Positions 51,751 through 60,782 of a stretch of DNA of 64,000 nt are shown one piece after another. The notes under the pieces are model-generated. The model had not been told where the DNA came from. It did no database searches and saw only the letters and a list, made by a program, of their open reading frames with translations. The translations under genes were made by a program, and so were the position numbers. The stretch is taken from contig NZ_JBDUUH010000010.1 in NCBI RefSeq assembly GCF_039939195.1, forward strand, positions 176,062 through 240,061. The letters are read 5' to 3'. This DNA comes from Foliimonas ilicis. Lineage in GTDB: Bacteria; Pseudomonadota; Alphaproteobacteria; Rhizobiales; Rhizobiaceae. How positions within the stretch are numbered: the first letter of the stretch is position 1; every line of letters begins with the position of its first letter.

Positions 51751-51984
51751 GTGAGCGAGCCGACCGTGACCGAGGCGACCGACATCATTTATGCATCGCT
51801 CCAATCGGACAATGCTGACATCGACGAACATATAGCGACCCTCAGGCTGGCACTGGCCAGGGAGGGTGCCAAAGAAGCAGTTTTCGACCCAACCAAGCTG
51901 GCACAAAACAACCGTTCGGGACGCAAGCTGATGCAGGCATATTTTCGGCAGCGCGGCGTGAGCGTGAAGTTCTCAGCCCAGTAG
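51751..51984 (+). CDS. Hypothetical small protein
   Basis: 77 aa from GTG 51751, with AAAGGAG 12 bp upstream. The predicted protein is mixed alpha-helical, moderately acidic at the N-terminus and basic toward the C-terminus (NNRSGRKLMQAYFRQRG), with no signal or membrane segment. It resembles small conserved rhizobial proteins of unknown function, but I cannot name a family. It sits alone after the ars terminator. Confidence 0.6.
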   Translation: MSEPTVTEATDIIYASLQSDNADIDEHIATLRLALAREGAKEAVFDPTKLAQNNRSGRKLMQAYFRQRGVSVKFSAQ

Positions 51985-52307
51985 GGGCAGAGGGTTCGAA
52001 CGTTTTGCCGCAAACCCACTAGTGCCGGTGCCGGCATACTAGCGCCGTCGGTACTGGCGAAGCGGAACTGCCAACCGCACTGACGTTGCATTACGTCAGT
52101 GCGGTGAGATGCAAACCAACTTCCGTCTGCGTCGGGGCTGGGAGCGGATCGTTACACGGCATCACACTCCATGACATCGCTTGAATTTCTTGCCGCTGCC
52201 ACAGGATACATTACGTTTCAGCCGATCGTAGCTGTCGCTTTAGTCTCTTCGAACCGTAGCAAAATGCGGCCGCGAATTGCTCAGGATGATGCGCATTCCA
52301 GAACGTC
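51985..52307. other. Intergenic region with one strong hairpin
   Basis: About 320 bp without a credible gene. The main feature is the perfect hairpin at 52075-52104. The segment before it repeats the theme ACTAGTGCCGG / ACTAGCGCCG (52018-52046). Confidence 0.5.
52075..52104. terminator. Strong hairpin, bidirectional terminator candidate
   Basis: Perfect 12-bp arms CCGCACTGACGT and ACGTCAGTGCGG with a 6-nt loop. It lies between a plus-strand small gene and a minus-strand hypothetical gene, so it could serve both. No U-run. Confidence 0.5.
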
Positions 52308-52964
52308 TCAATCTGTCAGCATGTAATCCGCCACGCTGCAGCAATGGCTTGCCTGATAGGCGTTCCGCCCCCGGTTCATATGCGTCAGATTGAATGTCCG
52401 AATAGCGCGCACCACGCGTCGGCACGCGAGGAATTGGCGGATCGAGACAGAGCCGCGCACATTTATACCGAACATGTCCGCACCACGCGGGAAGAAAAAG
52501 CTGACGTCCTCCGGCGTCGCGACGCTTTGCTCGAGAAAAAGTTCATCCACACGGCTCGGCGTAGCTGAAAGATCCGTGGTGAAATCCGAAAGATGCACGA
52601 TGAATCTGGCGCGGATGTCCTCGTCCTGGGCATAGAGCGTGAAAAGCTCCATCCAGCTCGCATTGACGCGTATGAGCGGCTTGTCCGAGGTGGATGGCAG
52701 ACAAGAAACCGACCAATAGTAACGCTCGGTCTTGCGCGGGATCGGAATGCAATTTGGGCCGTATAGCCCGAGAATCTTCAGCACCTCCCTTGCCTGCGGA
52801 CGACAAAGCAACTTCTCAAATCGAGCAGTATATTTGAAGCGCTGTTCGAGGGACTCTGAGCGGTTGGCTGCGTCCGGCAAGTTAGTCTTGCCCTCTATCC
52901 AATCGCGCTGCTGCTCAATGTCAAGGAATTGCCGCACACCAGTGGGGCGAGGAGCCGCGCTCAT
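52308..52964 (-). CDS. Hypothetical protein
   Basis: 218 aa, soluble by composition, no signal peptide. A Cys pair (SHCCSVADYMLTD) closes the C-terminus. The middle (YYWSVSCLPSTSDKPLIRVNASWMELFTLY and IVHLSDFTTDL) looks like a folded alpha/beta domain. I do not recognise the family. It has a normal codon pattern and is bounded by non-coding DNA on both sides. Confidence 0.7.
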   Translation of the reverse strand: MSAAPRPTGVRQFLDIEQQRDWIEGKTNLPDAANRSESLEQRFKYTARFEKLLCRPQAREVLKILGLYGPNCIPIPRKTERYYWSVSCLPSTSDKPLIRVNASWMELFTLYAQDEDIRARFIVHLSDFTTDLSATPSRVDELFLEQSVATPEDVSFFFPRGADMFGINVRGSVSIRQFLACRRVVRAIRTFNLTHMNRGRNAYQASHCCSVADYMLTD

Positions 52965-53119
52965 TTCAGACGCCCTGTGAAATTCGTGTGCGCGTCATCG
53001 ATCGACTCCTGTGTTCTCGCCTAGGCGTTTGCGAATCTAAGCATCGCGCCCAATGCGCCGCCAAATGATACGTCGCAGACGGAGGATTTGGAACGTCTGC
53101 ACGACTACGAGGAAAAAGC

Positions 53120-53392
53120 CGCATCACCTAGCGACCTTTTCGGCCACCGATATCGCGGCCATCAGCCCGACGGCGATAGCAGCGCTTCCGCCCGAAAAGA
53201 TTGCTGCGCTCGACTACCAGCAATTGTCAGCCTTGACGCCCCGGCCACATCTCGAACCTTACCTACTACCAGATCCGCGCCTTGAGTTCCGACCAGATCG
53301 GTTCCTTGAGCCCTGCACAGATAGGCGGGTTGAATGCATTGCAGGTTGCAGCTCTGGGTTCCGAAAAGATTTCAACTCATGCGCGTCATCCT
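53120..53392 (+). pseudogene. Remnant of a repetitive surface/adhesin-like protein
   Basis: Two frames together give short repeats of about ten residues of the type L(S/T)xxQIxxL: ATDIAAISPTAIAALPPEKIAALDYQQLSAL in one frame (to about 53235), then ISNLTYYQIRALSSDQIGSLSPAQIGGLNALQVAALGSEKI in another (from about 53245). One frameshift near 53236-53245 joins them, and neither end is intact. Such repeats occur in large bacterial surface or secreted proteins. The remnant ends just before the LysR stop. Confidence 0.65.
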
Positions 53393-53395
53393 CAC

Positions 53396-54298
53396 TTAGC
53401 TTCCCGGCCGCCTCGCCCCCCAAAGGTGCGGGTTCCGTTCGAAACCCTTGATCAGCATCTCGGTGAGAACCCGTACTTTCCGCGCGGGGTGCTGACCAGG
53501 CGGGCGGATGACATACGCCCCTGCCGAAGGTGGCGGATAGCGTGTCATGATCGGGACCAGCGCTCCGGAGGTCACATAGTCATAGGTGATGCAATCGGGG
53601 AGCCAGGCAATGCCCAGACCTGCCACTGCGGCGGCGGCAAGCGCCGTGGCGTTATCGGCCTTGAACCTGCCCTGCGGCTGAACCGTGACGATTTTGTCGC
53701 CATCCATGAACTGCCAGGCTTCCGTCTCCTGCATAAGTGCCTGATGGGTAACGAGCTCATCTGGCGCCTGAGGTGAACCGCGCGTTTTGATATAATCCGG
53801 ACTTGCGACGAGTTTTCCATAGATCGGTCCGATGCGCTTCGCGATCAGATTGGAGTCCTGAAGGTACCCGACCCGGATCGCGCAGTCGAAACCCTCTGCG
53901 ATGAGATCGACGAAGCGGTCACTGTAGGAGGTATGGATCTGAAGCTGCGGGTGCTGATGCGCCATTTCCGCAAGCACCGGGGCGAAGTGGGTCGGTCCGA
54001 AGGAAAGCGGCATGGCAACTCTCAGGCGACCGCGCAGATCACCGGTCGGGAGGATCGTTTCCCTGGCCGTGTCGATCTCGGCGCTGGCTCGGGCCGCGTG
54101 ATCCCTGAATGTGATTCCCGCTTCCGTAAGTGCAGCGCCGCGGGTCGTTCGTGCAAGAAGCTGAACGCCGAGTTCCGCTTCCATCCGGAAAAGCCGTCGA
54201 CTGACGATGGACTTGGAGACGCCGAGCCGGCGTGCGGCGGCCGATACGCCCCCTGCATCGGCCACTGCGACGAATGTCTGTAGATCTTCGATGTCCAA
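53396..54298 (-). CDS. LysR-family regulator divergent from the YcaC-like hydrolase
   Basis: 300 aa. HTH (LQTFVAVADAGGVSAAARRLGVSKSIVSRRLFRMEAELG, residues 6-44; LLARTTRGAALT) and effector domain (GRLRVAMPLSFGPTHFAPVLAEMAHQHPQLQIHTSYSDRFVDL). Divergent by 156 bp from the cysteine hydrolase gene, its probable target. Confidence 0.92.
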   Translation of the reverse strand: MDIEDLQTFVAVADAGGVSAAARRLGVSKSIVSRRLFRMEAELGVQLLARTTRGAALTEAGITFRDHAARASAEIDTARETILPTGDLRGRLRVAMPLSFGPTHFAPVLAEMAHQHPQLQIHTSYSDRFVDLIAEGFDCAIRVGYLQDSNLIAKRIGPIYGKLVASPDYIKTRGSPQAPDELVTHQALMQETEAWQFMDGDKIVTVQPQGRFKADNATALAAAAVAGLGIAWLPDCITYDYVTSGALVPIMTRYPPPSAGAYVIRPPGQHPARKVRVLTEMLIKGFERNPHLWGARRPGS

Positions 54299-54454
54299 TT
54301 TGGCGTTCCTCGTTTCGCGACACAGCTTGCCTGATTATGGCACTACCGGATCGCCGAAAGGAACAGCAAATTGTGCCCGGGGCAACGCCCACCCGCTGGC
54401 GGATGTCTCCCGTAAACCCATTGCCGCCCATAGCGGCAGAAAAAGGATGTCTTA

Positions 54455-55099
54455 ATGATCCCTCGTAACGGCCTCGATTCGCTTCTTCGCCCCGAAGACT
54501 CGGTACTCGTTCTGATCGACCACCAGCCTTACCAGCTCGCAAACCTGAACAGCCACGATCCGCAGATGGTGGTCAACAATACGACGGCACTGGCGAAGCT
54601 GGCAAAAGCCTTCAATGTTCCGACCATTCTCACCAGCGTGATCGCCGCGCGCGGTGGACTTCTCTTTAAGCAGATCACCGACGTATTTCCGGACCAGGAA
54701 GTAATCGATCGCACTTGGGTGAACACCTGGCAGGACGAAAATGTGGTGAACGTCGTCAAGGCGACCGGTCGCAAGCAGCTGATCATCGCCGGCCTGTGGA
54801 CCGAGGTCTGCGTCGCAATGCCTGTCATCCAGGCAGCCGGTGAAGGCTGGGACGTGACCGTGATCACCGACGCGTCGGGCGGGATTTCGAAAGAGTCTCA
54901 CGAAGTTGCCATCCAGCGAATGATCACGGCCGGCGCAAACGTAATGACCGTGATGGCGCTCGCTGGCGAATGGCAACGCGATTGGGCGCGCACCGAGCAT
55001 GTCGAGGAGCTGACCGAGATTCTCATCCAGCACTTCGGCGGCAGCGGCATCGCGTATCTTTGGGAGCAGCAGCTTCTCAACACGCCAGTAGCTGGCTGA
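54455..55099 (+). CDS. Isochorismatase-family cysteine hydrolase (YcaC-like)
   Basis: 214 aa. Catalytic Asp22 in VLVLIDHQPYQ and Cys119 in IIAGLWTEVCVAMPVIQAAGEG. The family cis-peptide and ITDASGG segments are present (VTVITDASGGISKESHEVAIQRM). The third catalytic residue (Lys) is not confidently placed. YcaC-like members hydrolyse unknown amide or imide substrates. Alone in its transcript, paired with LysR. Confidence 0.9.
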   Translation: MIPRNGLDSLLRPEDSVLVLIDHQPYQLANLNSHDPQMVVNNTTALAKLAKAFNVPTILTSVIAARGGLLFKQITDVFPDQEVIDRTWVNTWQDENVVNVVKATGRKQLIIAGLWTEVCVAMPVIQAAGEGWDVTVITDASGGISKESHEVAIQRMITAGANVMTVMALAGEWQRDWARTEHVEELTEILIQHFGGSGIAYLWEQQLLNTPVAG

Positions 55100-55177
55100 T
55101 CCTGGCCGGGATGCTGACGGTGAACGCTGATGTGCTGAACGCCGACCTTCTGAAGTTCGTCACCAGTTGAGGTATCT

Positions 55178-55207
55178 GCGGGGTGCGGCTCCCAAGCCCT
55201 GCCCCGC
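55178..55207 (+). terminator. GC-rich hairpin, terminator candidate
   Basis: GCGGGG/CCCCGC outer and GGCT/AGCC inner pairs, about 80 bp after the hydrolase stop. Confidence 0.45.
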
Positions 55208-55372
55208 AATTTGCGTCGGGCCATCACGTCCCCAGACCCGCAAAAGTCCAACGCCTTCCGCCATTTGTGGACATTCCATCTCCGCCGAAGCAAGCTGTCG
55301 AATTGTTGCAGCTTTGTTGTCGGCTGTGGGTTATCCGATTACAAATAGTGTTCGATACGGAGTCTGGACCAA

Positions 55373-55855
55373 TTGAGTGTAGCATTTGCCAAGGAAGAGA
55401 GCGCCGAAGCCGCGTCGGAAACCATCCTGCCGGATCGCCCTATCTCCGATCGGATCAACCTCGTCACGGAGGCCGGTTTCAGGATGCTGAAAGATGAATT
55501 GGCCCGCGCTCAGCTGGCTCTCGAAGAGGCCAAAGTGCTGGAAGATGTCAATGAGAGGCGGCGGCAGTCGGCTGTTCCGGTTCGAGATATTCGCTATTAT
55601 GCCGAGCGCGTCCGTACGGCTCGGCTTATCACGACGCCCACGTCTAATGATGTGATCGGTTTCGGTCACACCGTCACCTTTGAGCGTGATGACGGCCGCA
55701 CTCAAACCTTCCGCATCGTCGGCGAGGATGAGGCTGATCCGTCTCAAGCGTCCATATCGCATGGTTCGCCGGTTGCCATCGCGCTGATTGGCAAGACCGT
55801 TGGCGACGTTGTTCAGCTAGGGCAACGCGAACTCGAGATACTCTCCATTTCTTAG
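55373..55855 (+). CDS. GreA/GreB-family transcription elongation factor-like protein
   Basis: 160 aa from TTG 55373. The N-terminal half holds a helical, coiled-coil-like stretch (LVTEAGFRMLKDELARAQLALEEAKVLEDVNERRRQSA), and the C-terminal half the FKBP-like GreA/B domain (VIGFGHTVTFERDDGRTQTFRIVGEDEADPSQASISHGSPVAIALIGKTVGDVV). Gre factors rescue backtracked RNA polymerase. The coiled coil is shorter than in GreA and its tip is not clearly acidic (EDVNER), so it may be a Gre-like RNAP modulator. Its stop overlaps the convergent Ldh gene stop. Confidence 0.85.
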   Translation: MSVAFAKEESAEAASETILPDRPISDRINLVTEAGFRMLKDELARAQLALEEAKVLEDVNERRRQSAVPVRDIRYYAERVRTARLITTPTSNDVIGFGHTVTFERDDGRTQTFRIVGEDEADPSQASISHGSPVAIALIGKTVGDVVQLGQRELEILSIS

Positions 55856-56892
55856 AAGCCCGCGAGACGCAGTTCTTTGATCATTGCCAATTGCTCTAAT
55901 GATAGAGGAATACCTTGGCGTGCGGCACTTTCGCGCGAAGCCAACCGTCGATCTCCAGGAAATCTGTCCTGCCCGGCATACTGCAAGGTAGCGATTAGTT
56001 CCTCGATGCGGTCAACGAAATGCGGCAACTCTCCGCGCCCCTTTTCCGGATCTATAAGTAATATGAACTGGCCGGTATGTGGGGTTGCCGCGCCGGGATG
56101 GCGGGAGAGATCGACCTCGTAGGAGAACTTTCCGCCAACGAGAGCCGCACACAACACTTCCACGAGCATCGACATTGCCGCTCCCTTGTAGCCGCCAAAT
56201 GGCAACAGCGCGCCACCGTCCAGCACTTTCCGAGGGTCGGTCGTCGGTTGACCGTCGCGGTCAACGCCGACGCCGGGCTCCAGCTCCTCCCCATCGCGGG
56301 CAGCAATCTGCACATCGCCATGTGCGCGGCTCGATGTTGCCTGATCAACGACAAGAGGAGCAGCGTTCAGGCGCGGTATGGCATAGGCAATCGGATTGGT
56401 GCCGTAGACAGCCTTTTTGCCACCAGGAGGCACAACCGATTTCATGCTGTTGATTACGGAGATTGCGAGCAACCCATCTGCGGCAAACGGTTCTACATCC
56501 AGCGACAAGGCACCGAGATGGTGAGAGTTGCGTATCGCTATGATCGCAACCCCGTTACGCGATACCTTGTCCAGAAGAGCCTCACGCCCTGCTGCAAGTG
56601 CGGGAACAGTAAAGCCGTTCATGGCATCGACGCGCAGAATCCCTGCACCCGCATCCTCCAGGATTGGGATCGCCTTTCCGTCGACCCAGCCAGAACGCAG
56701 GCTCGACACGTAGCCGCGCAAACGGAACAGGCCGTGGCTATGTGCTGCGTCGCGTTCGGCGGAAACACAGTTGATCGCCAGATGCCGCGCAATCTCGTCG
56801 GAACAGCCATTACTTGTAAACACAGTCAATACGAGTTCGACAAGCTCGTCGAACCTGAAAAACGTCATCCGGCCATTCGGCGCCAAAGCCAT
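55852..56892 (-). CDS. Ldh-family NAD(P)H oxidoreductase (malate/lactate dehydrogenase or cyclic-imine reductase type)
   Basis: 346 aa, normal for the Ldh_2 family (YlbC, ComC, DpkA). DAAHSHGLFRLRGYVSSL (about 45-65), SRNGVAIIAIRNSHHLGALSLDVEPFAADGLLAISVINS with the conserved HH, and the C-terminal GGALLPFGGYKGAAMSMLVEVLCAAL. Members reduce 2-oxo acids or cyclic imines such as Delta1-piperideine-2-carboxylate. It is last in the polyamine-type ABC operon, 10 bp after the ureohydrolase, so a keto acid or imine from guanidino-compound breakdown is the likely substrate. Confidence 0.9.
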   Translation of the reverse strand: MALAPNGRMTFFRFDELVELVLTVFTSNGCSDEIARHLAINCVSAERDAAHSHGLFRLRGYVSSLRSGWVDGKAIPILEDAGAGILRVDAMNGFTVPALAAGREALLDKVSRNGVAIIAIRNSHHLGALSLDVEPFAADGLLAISVINSMKSVVPPGGKKAVYGTNPIAYAIPRLNAAPLVVDQATSSRAHGDVQIAARDGEELEPGVGVDRDGQPTTDPRKVLDGGALLPFGGYKGAAMSMLVEVLCAALVGGKFSYEVDLSRHPGAATPHTGQFILLIDPEKGRGELPHFVDRIEELIATLQYAGQDRFPGDRRLASRESAARQGIPLSLEQLAMIKELRLAGF

Positions 56893-56902
56893 GGGATCTT
56901 CC

Positions 56903-57961
56903 TTAACCGCGCTTTGGAAGCGAAGGGCTGAACATCATCAGGCTCAGGATTTCAAACAGCATTTGTGCGCCATTCTGAGCGGTGTTGGTGGTACTGTCAT
57001 AGGCGGGTGCCACTTCCACGACATCGCCGCCAATCAGATTGACGCCGCGCATGCCTCTTATCAGGGCAAGCGCTTCACGCGTTGTCAGGCCACCGACCTC
57101 GGGCGTTCCCGTGCCGGGGGCAAATGCAGGATCGAGACTGTCGATATCGAAAGAGAAGTAGGTCGGGCCATCGCCCACCACTTCCCTTGCCTTGGCGATG
57201 ATTGCTTCAAGACCCATGCCGGAAATGTCTTTGGCGTGAATGACGGTCATGCCGGACAAGCGGGAGAACTCCCAGATATATTCGGCCGAGCCGCGAATGC
57301 CGATCTGGATCGTGCGTGTCGGATCAAGCACACCGTCCAGAACCGCATTGCGGAACGGGCCGCCGTGATGGAAGCGCTCACCCTCATAAGGCCCGCCCGT
57401 ATCACAATGTGCATCGATATGGATCATGCCAACCGGTCGATCACGACCAAGCGCACGCAATATCGGATGGGAAATGGAGTGATCGCCGCCAACTCCCAAA
57501 GGGATTGCGCCTGCTGCCGCAATTTTTGAGACGAATGTTTCGATGTCTTCGTGACTTTGCGCAAGGTCGAACCGGCTGCGGAAAGGCACGTCTCCAATAT
57601 CAGCGACTGCCATTTCATGCACCGGCGCGCAGCCCAAAGCATCATTGTAAGGGCCCGTGCGCTCGATCGCGCGCAGCGCCCTTGGGCCAAAACGCGAGCC
57701 ATTTCGATTGGTGACGGCGAGATCCATCGGCACACCGTAGAGAGCAACCTGCAATGCAGACAACGCGTCATCAAGAGCCTCCGGCATGACGACCGGTGCA
57801 TCGAGCAGCGTCGGAAGCCCGGCATAAGGCGCCTGACGACGCCCGCCTTCGCTGAAAATCTTGTCGGCGATGTTCTGGAACTCCGGGGTAACCATCGTAC
57901 CGCCATCGCTGGCGCCGAACTGTTTACGAAGTCCCTCGAGTTTTTCTTTGCTGAATGTCAT
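56903..57961 (-). CDS. Ureohydrolase (agmatinase/guanidinobutyrase family)
   Basis: 352 aa from ATG 57961 (GGAGG upstream). All Mn ligands are present: His161 (GVGGDHS), Asp183-His185-Asp187 (HIDAHCDT), and Asp272-Asp274 (SFDIDSLDPA). It hydrolyses a guanidino group to urea and an amine. An N-terminal extension of about 70 residues precedes YGVPMDLAVTNRNGSRFGPRALR, as in the guanidinobutyrase/guanidine-hydrolase branch. It is co-transcribed with creatininase and a cationic ABC transporter. The specific substrate is uncertain. Confidence 0.92.
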   Translation of the reverse strand: MTFSKEKLEGLRKQFGASDGGTMVTPEFQNIADKIFSEGGRRQAPYAGLPTLLDAPVVMPEALDDALSALQVALYGVPMDLAVTNRNGSRFGPRALRAIERTGPYNDALGCAPVHEMAVADIGDVPFRSRFDLAQSHEDIETFVSKIAAAGAIPLGVGGDHSISHPILRALGRDRPVGMIHIDAHCDTGGPYEGERFHHGGPFRNAVLDGVLDPTRTIQIGIRGSAEYIWEFSRLSGMTVIHAKDISGMGLEAIIAKAREVVGDGPTYFSFDIDSLDPAFAPGTGTPEVGGLTTREALALIRGMRGVNLIGGDVVEVAPAYDSTTNTAQNGAQMLFEILSLMMFSPSLPKRG

Positions 57962-58071
57962 TTCAATCCTCCGCAATGTATGAGCGCGCATCGACCAATG
58001 CCGGGCGATGCACGCCCGAACGCTCTTGCCTAAACTGCTAACTTTCGGTCGTTCCCGAAAAGAAACTGGCC

Positions 58072-58851
58072 TCAGGCCAGTCCGAACTCCTTGCGAACCG
58101 CCCCGGTGATGCCAGACACATATGTGTCGAACAGCAGCTTGCCCTTTTCAGGCGAAGCCGAGCGGGCCGAAATCAACGCCCCGGACTTCGGTAAACCCGG
58201 CAGATTCTCCCATGTCTGCGGATAGACATCGTAAGGGGGAAATTCCGCCGGACCGTGATCCGGTATCCGGTCCGGGTAAACCATGTCGGGGCATAGATGC
58301 ATCATGACGGACGTTTCCATGACGCCCGCATGTTCAAGCGGCCAGCTTGGAAAGCCATCAGGCCAGACTACGCGTTCGGCTTCCGGCGTCGTGAACTCGT
58401 AGTAGCCGATCCGCAGCACCTTGATGTCGTTGATACCGTCGCGACGCAGGTCTCTAAGGGCAAGATCCACACCCTCGATGATGAACATCGTGTTTTCGTA
58501 GTGACCGTCCATGATCACCATGCGGCGTACGCCGTGACGGCCAAGCTCGCAGACAATGTCTTTGACGGTGCCGATCAGGCTTGCGGCGTCGAGGCTGATC
58601 GTTCCGGGAATGTGGTTGCCGCCGCCAGAGCGCGCCTGCGATTTGTAGCCGAACACGACAGGAGGAACGACGAGGCCGCCGACCTGCTCGGCCACCGCCT
58701 GGCCGATCCTGTCGGGAATTTCGACGTCGCAGCACATGGGCAAGTGAGGGCCGTGTTGTTCATGCGAACCCACAGTGAGGAATACGACCGGGTTCAGGCG
58801 GACCTTTTCCTCATACTCCACCCAGGTCATCTCTTTGGTAAGAACTGTCAT
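58072..58851 (-). CDS. Creatininase
   Basis: 259 aa from ATG 58851. The metal ligands of Pseudomonas creatininase are all in place at a constant offset of three: Glu31 and His33 (GSHEQHGPHLP), Asp42, His117 and Glu119 (MDGHYENTMF). The unusual stretches YKSQARSGGGNHIPGT and FPPYDVYP closely parallel the true creatininase rather than MftE or general creatininase-fold amidases. It opens creatinine to creatine or acts on a similar cyclic guanidine. It lies 14 bp after the ABC ATPase gene. Confidence 0.88.
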   Translation of the reverse strand: MTVLTKEMTWVEYEEKVRLNPVVFLTVGSHEQHGPHLPMCCDVEIPDRIGQAVAEQVGGLVVPPVVFGYKSQARSGGGNHIPGTISLDAASLIGTVKDIVCELGRHGVRRMVIMDGHYENTMFIIEGVDLALRDLRRDGINDIKVLRIGYYEFTTPEAERVVWPDGFPSWPLEHAGVMETSVMMHLCPDMVYPDRIPDHGPAEFPPYDVYPQTWENLPGLPKSGALISARSASPEKGKLLFDTYVSGITGAVRKEFGLA

Positions 58852-58865
58852 TTTAACAAGGCCTT

Positions 58866-59975
58866 TCAAGCGTTCGCCAAAAGAAGCGCGTCGTCCGGGT
58901 TCCATGAAAGATAAAACCGGCTCGAGCCGCTTCCCAAAAGTTTCTCTAGAGCGTGTTGACGCACCTGTGCACGTATGATGCGTTCGCCGCCGACATCGAA
59001 GAACAGCGTGACCATTGATCCGATGAACTGTTCGCTGATCAGCTCTGCCGCAATTCCCGGAAACTGTGCGCCCGGCTGCGTATCGACCTGCAGGAGATCG
59101 GCGCTGATGATGAGATCCACCGCAGAACCCACAGCGATCGCGGTTTCCGGCATCCGGGCAGGCAATTTGCCGAGCGGCGTCTCGACCACTGCAGTCGTCC
59201 CGTCCACTGCGTGTAGCTTGCCAGGCAGGATGTTGTTGGTGCCGACAAAATCGGCCACGAACCGATTTGCCGGTGCGCGAAACACCTCGCGCGGAGTGCC
59301 GTTCTGCTGCACCCGCCCCTGATTCATGATCACCACACGGTCTGCCATGGCAAACGCTTCGGATTGGCTGTGCGTGACATAGAGGAAGGTAATGCCCAGC
59401 TCACGCTGAAGCTTGGTCAGTTCCGCTTGCATACGCACAACCAGGTGCGCGTCGAGCGCCGATAATGGCTCGTCCAGCAGAAGAACTTTGGGCTCCATCA
59501 CGAGTGCGCGTGCAAGTGCGACGCGCTGGGCCTGCCCCCCGGAAATCTTGGTCACAGCGCTACTCTCAAGCTGATCGATGCCAAGACGCTTCAACCATTT
59601 GCGCGCCCGCGCCTTGCGCTCCGCCGCCGGTACGCCATGCATTTTGAGCCCGAACGTCACATTGTTCAAAACGTCGAGAAAAGGAAACAGGGCAAGACTC
59701 TGCCAGACCAGCGGCATGTTGCGCTCCCATGGCTTGTGGGTGGTGATGCGCTCGCCATTGAATTCGATCTCACCGGATGTCGGCATTTCCATGCCAGCCA
59801 GCATCCGCAAGGTCGTCGTCTTGCCACACCCGCTTGGCCCCATAAGTGCAACGAACGCACCCTGCTGAATGTCCAGCGACAAATCATCGACCGCAATGAA
59901 GTCCCCGAAACGCTTGGTCACGCCGGCAAACCGGATAAGGTTGGAGGTTGCGCTGCCCGCGCTTTGCTCACTCAT
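58866..59975 (-). CDS. Polyamine-type ABC transporter ATPase (PotA-like)
   Basis: 369 aa from ATG 59975, whose A is shared with the permease stop (TAATG). Walker A GPSGCGKTTTL, Q-loop PLVWQSLALFPFLDV, signature ISGGQAQRVALARAL, Walker B KVLLLDEPLSALD, switch FLYVTHSQSEAFAMADRV, then a TOBE_2 domain. The open frame runs another 97 codons into the permease gene but that part is a shadow. Confidence 0.94.
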   Translation of the reverse strand: MSEQSAGSATSNLIRFAGVTKRFGDFIAVDDLSLDIQQGAFVALMGPSGCGKTTTLRMLAGMEMPTSGEIEFNGERITTHKPWERNMPLVWQSLALFPFLDVLNNVTFGLKMHGVPAAERKARARKWLKRLGIDQLESSAVTKISGGQAQRVALARALVMEPKVLLLDEPLSALDAHLVVRMQAELTKLQRELGITFLYVTHSQSEAFAMADRVVIMNQGRVQQNGTPREVFRAPANRFVADFVGTNNILPGKLHAVDGTTAVVETPLGKLPARMPETAIAVGSAVDLIISADLLQVDTQPGAQFPGIAAELISEQFIGSMVTLFFDVGGERIIRAQVRQHALEKLLGSGSSRFYLSWNPDDALLLANA

Positions 59976-60781
59976 TAAGTGCGTTCCTTGTTTGATCGGC
60001 GCGCAGAATTGCTCCGCAGAAGCAGAATTTGCGCCAGCACGACCAGAATGATCGAAATAGTGAATGTGAAGGAGCCGATTGCGTTGATGCGGGGGCTCGC
60101 TTGTCCCTGAACGAAACTCAGCACCCGCACCGGCAACGTCTCCTGAAGGCCGGATACGAACCATGCGATTGCGAATTCGTCGAACGAAACCGCAGCCGTG
60201 ACAAACAATGCGGCCAAAATAGCCGGGCGGCAGAACGGCAGCACGAGGTGAAACATTCCCTGCCACTGGCTCGCACCGAGATTCCAGGCCGCGGCTTCAA
60301 GACCGGAATCCATCTGGGAAAGACGCAACCGGATGACCGCAGTGGCGAATGGTATGCACAACACGGTGTGCGCGATTATCACCGAATAAAGCTGCCCGGA
60401 AAGACCAACCTGCGCTAGAAAGAACAGCATCGCCAATCCGAGGATGAGGATCGGAACCAGCGGCGGCATAAAGCCCAGTGCGAGGTAGATTTTCTTGCCG
60501 AAGAAATTGTAACGATAATCGGTATAGGCAGCACCAAAGCCGATAGCAGTCGACAAAATTGATGCTGTAATGCCCGCGATCAGCGTCCGCTTTGCAGCCG
60601 CCATCACTTCAGCATCGGCCAGAACAGCCTGATACCATTGAAGGCTGTAGCCGGACAGCGGCAGCGTCGGAAAACGGTCTGCGCTGAACGAGAAGATGAA
60701 GCTGACGACGATCGGCATGAATACGACCGCGAAAACAACGAAGACGTAAGTCTTGAGCAGTGTCGAGATTGTCCTGTCCAT
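59975..60781 (-). CDS. ABC transporter permease (PotC-like)
   Basis: 268 aa from ATG 60781 (GGAGGTAAGTGAC upstream). Six helices and an EAA loop AAAWNLGASQWQGMFHLVLPFCRPAI. Inner-membrane half of the polyamine/guanidine-type importer; follows its partner gene directly (1-bp gap). Confidence 0.94.
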   Translation of the reverse strand: MDRTISTLLKTYVFVVFAVVFMPIVVSFIFSFSADRFPTLPLSGYSLQWYQAVLADAEVMAAAKRTLIAGITASILSTAIGFGAAYTDYRYNFFGKKIYLALGFMPPLVPILILGLAMLFFLAQVGLSGQLYSVIIAHTVLCIPFATAVIRLRLSQMDSGLEAAAWNLGASQWQGMFHLVLPFCRPAILAALFVTAAVSFDEFAIAWFVSGLQETLPVRVLSFVQGQASPRINAIGSFTFTISIILVVLAQILLLRSNSARRSNKERT

Positions 60782-60782
60782 G

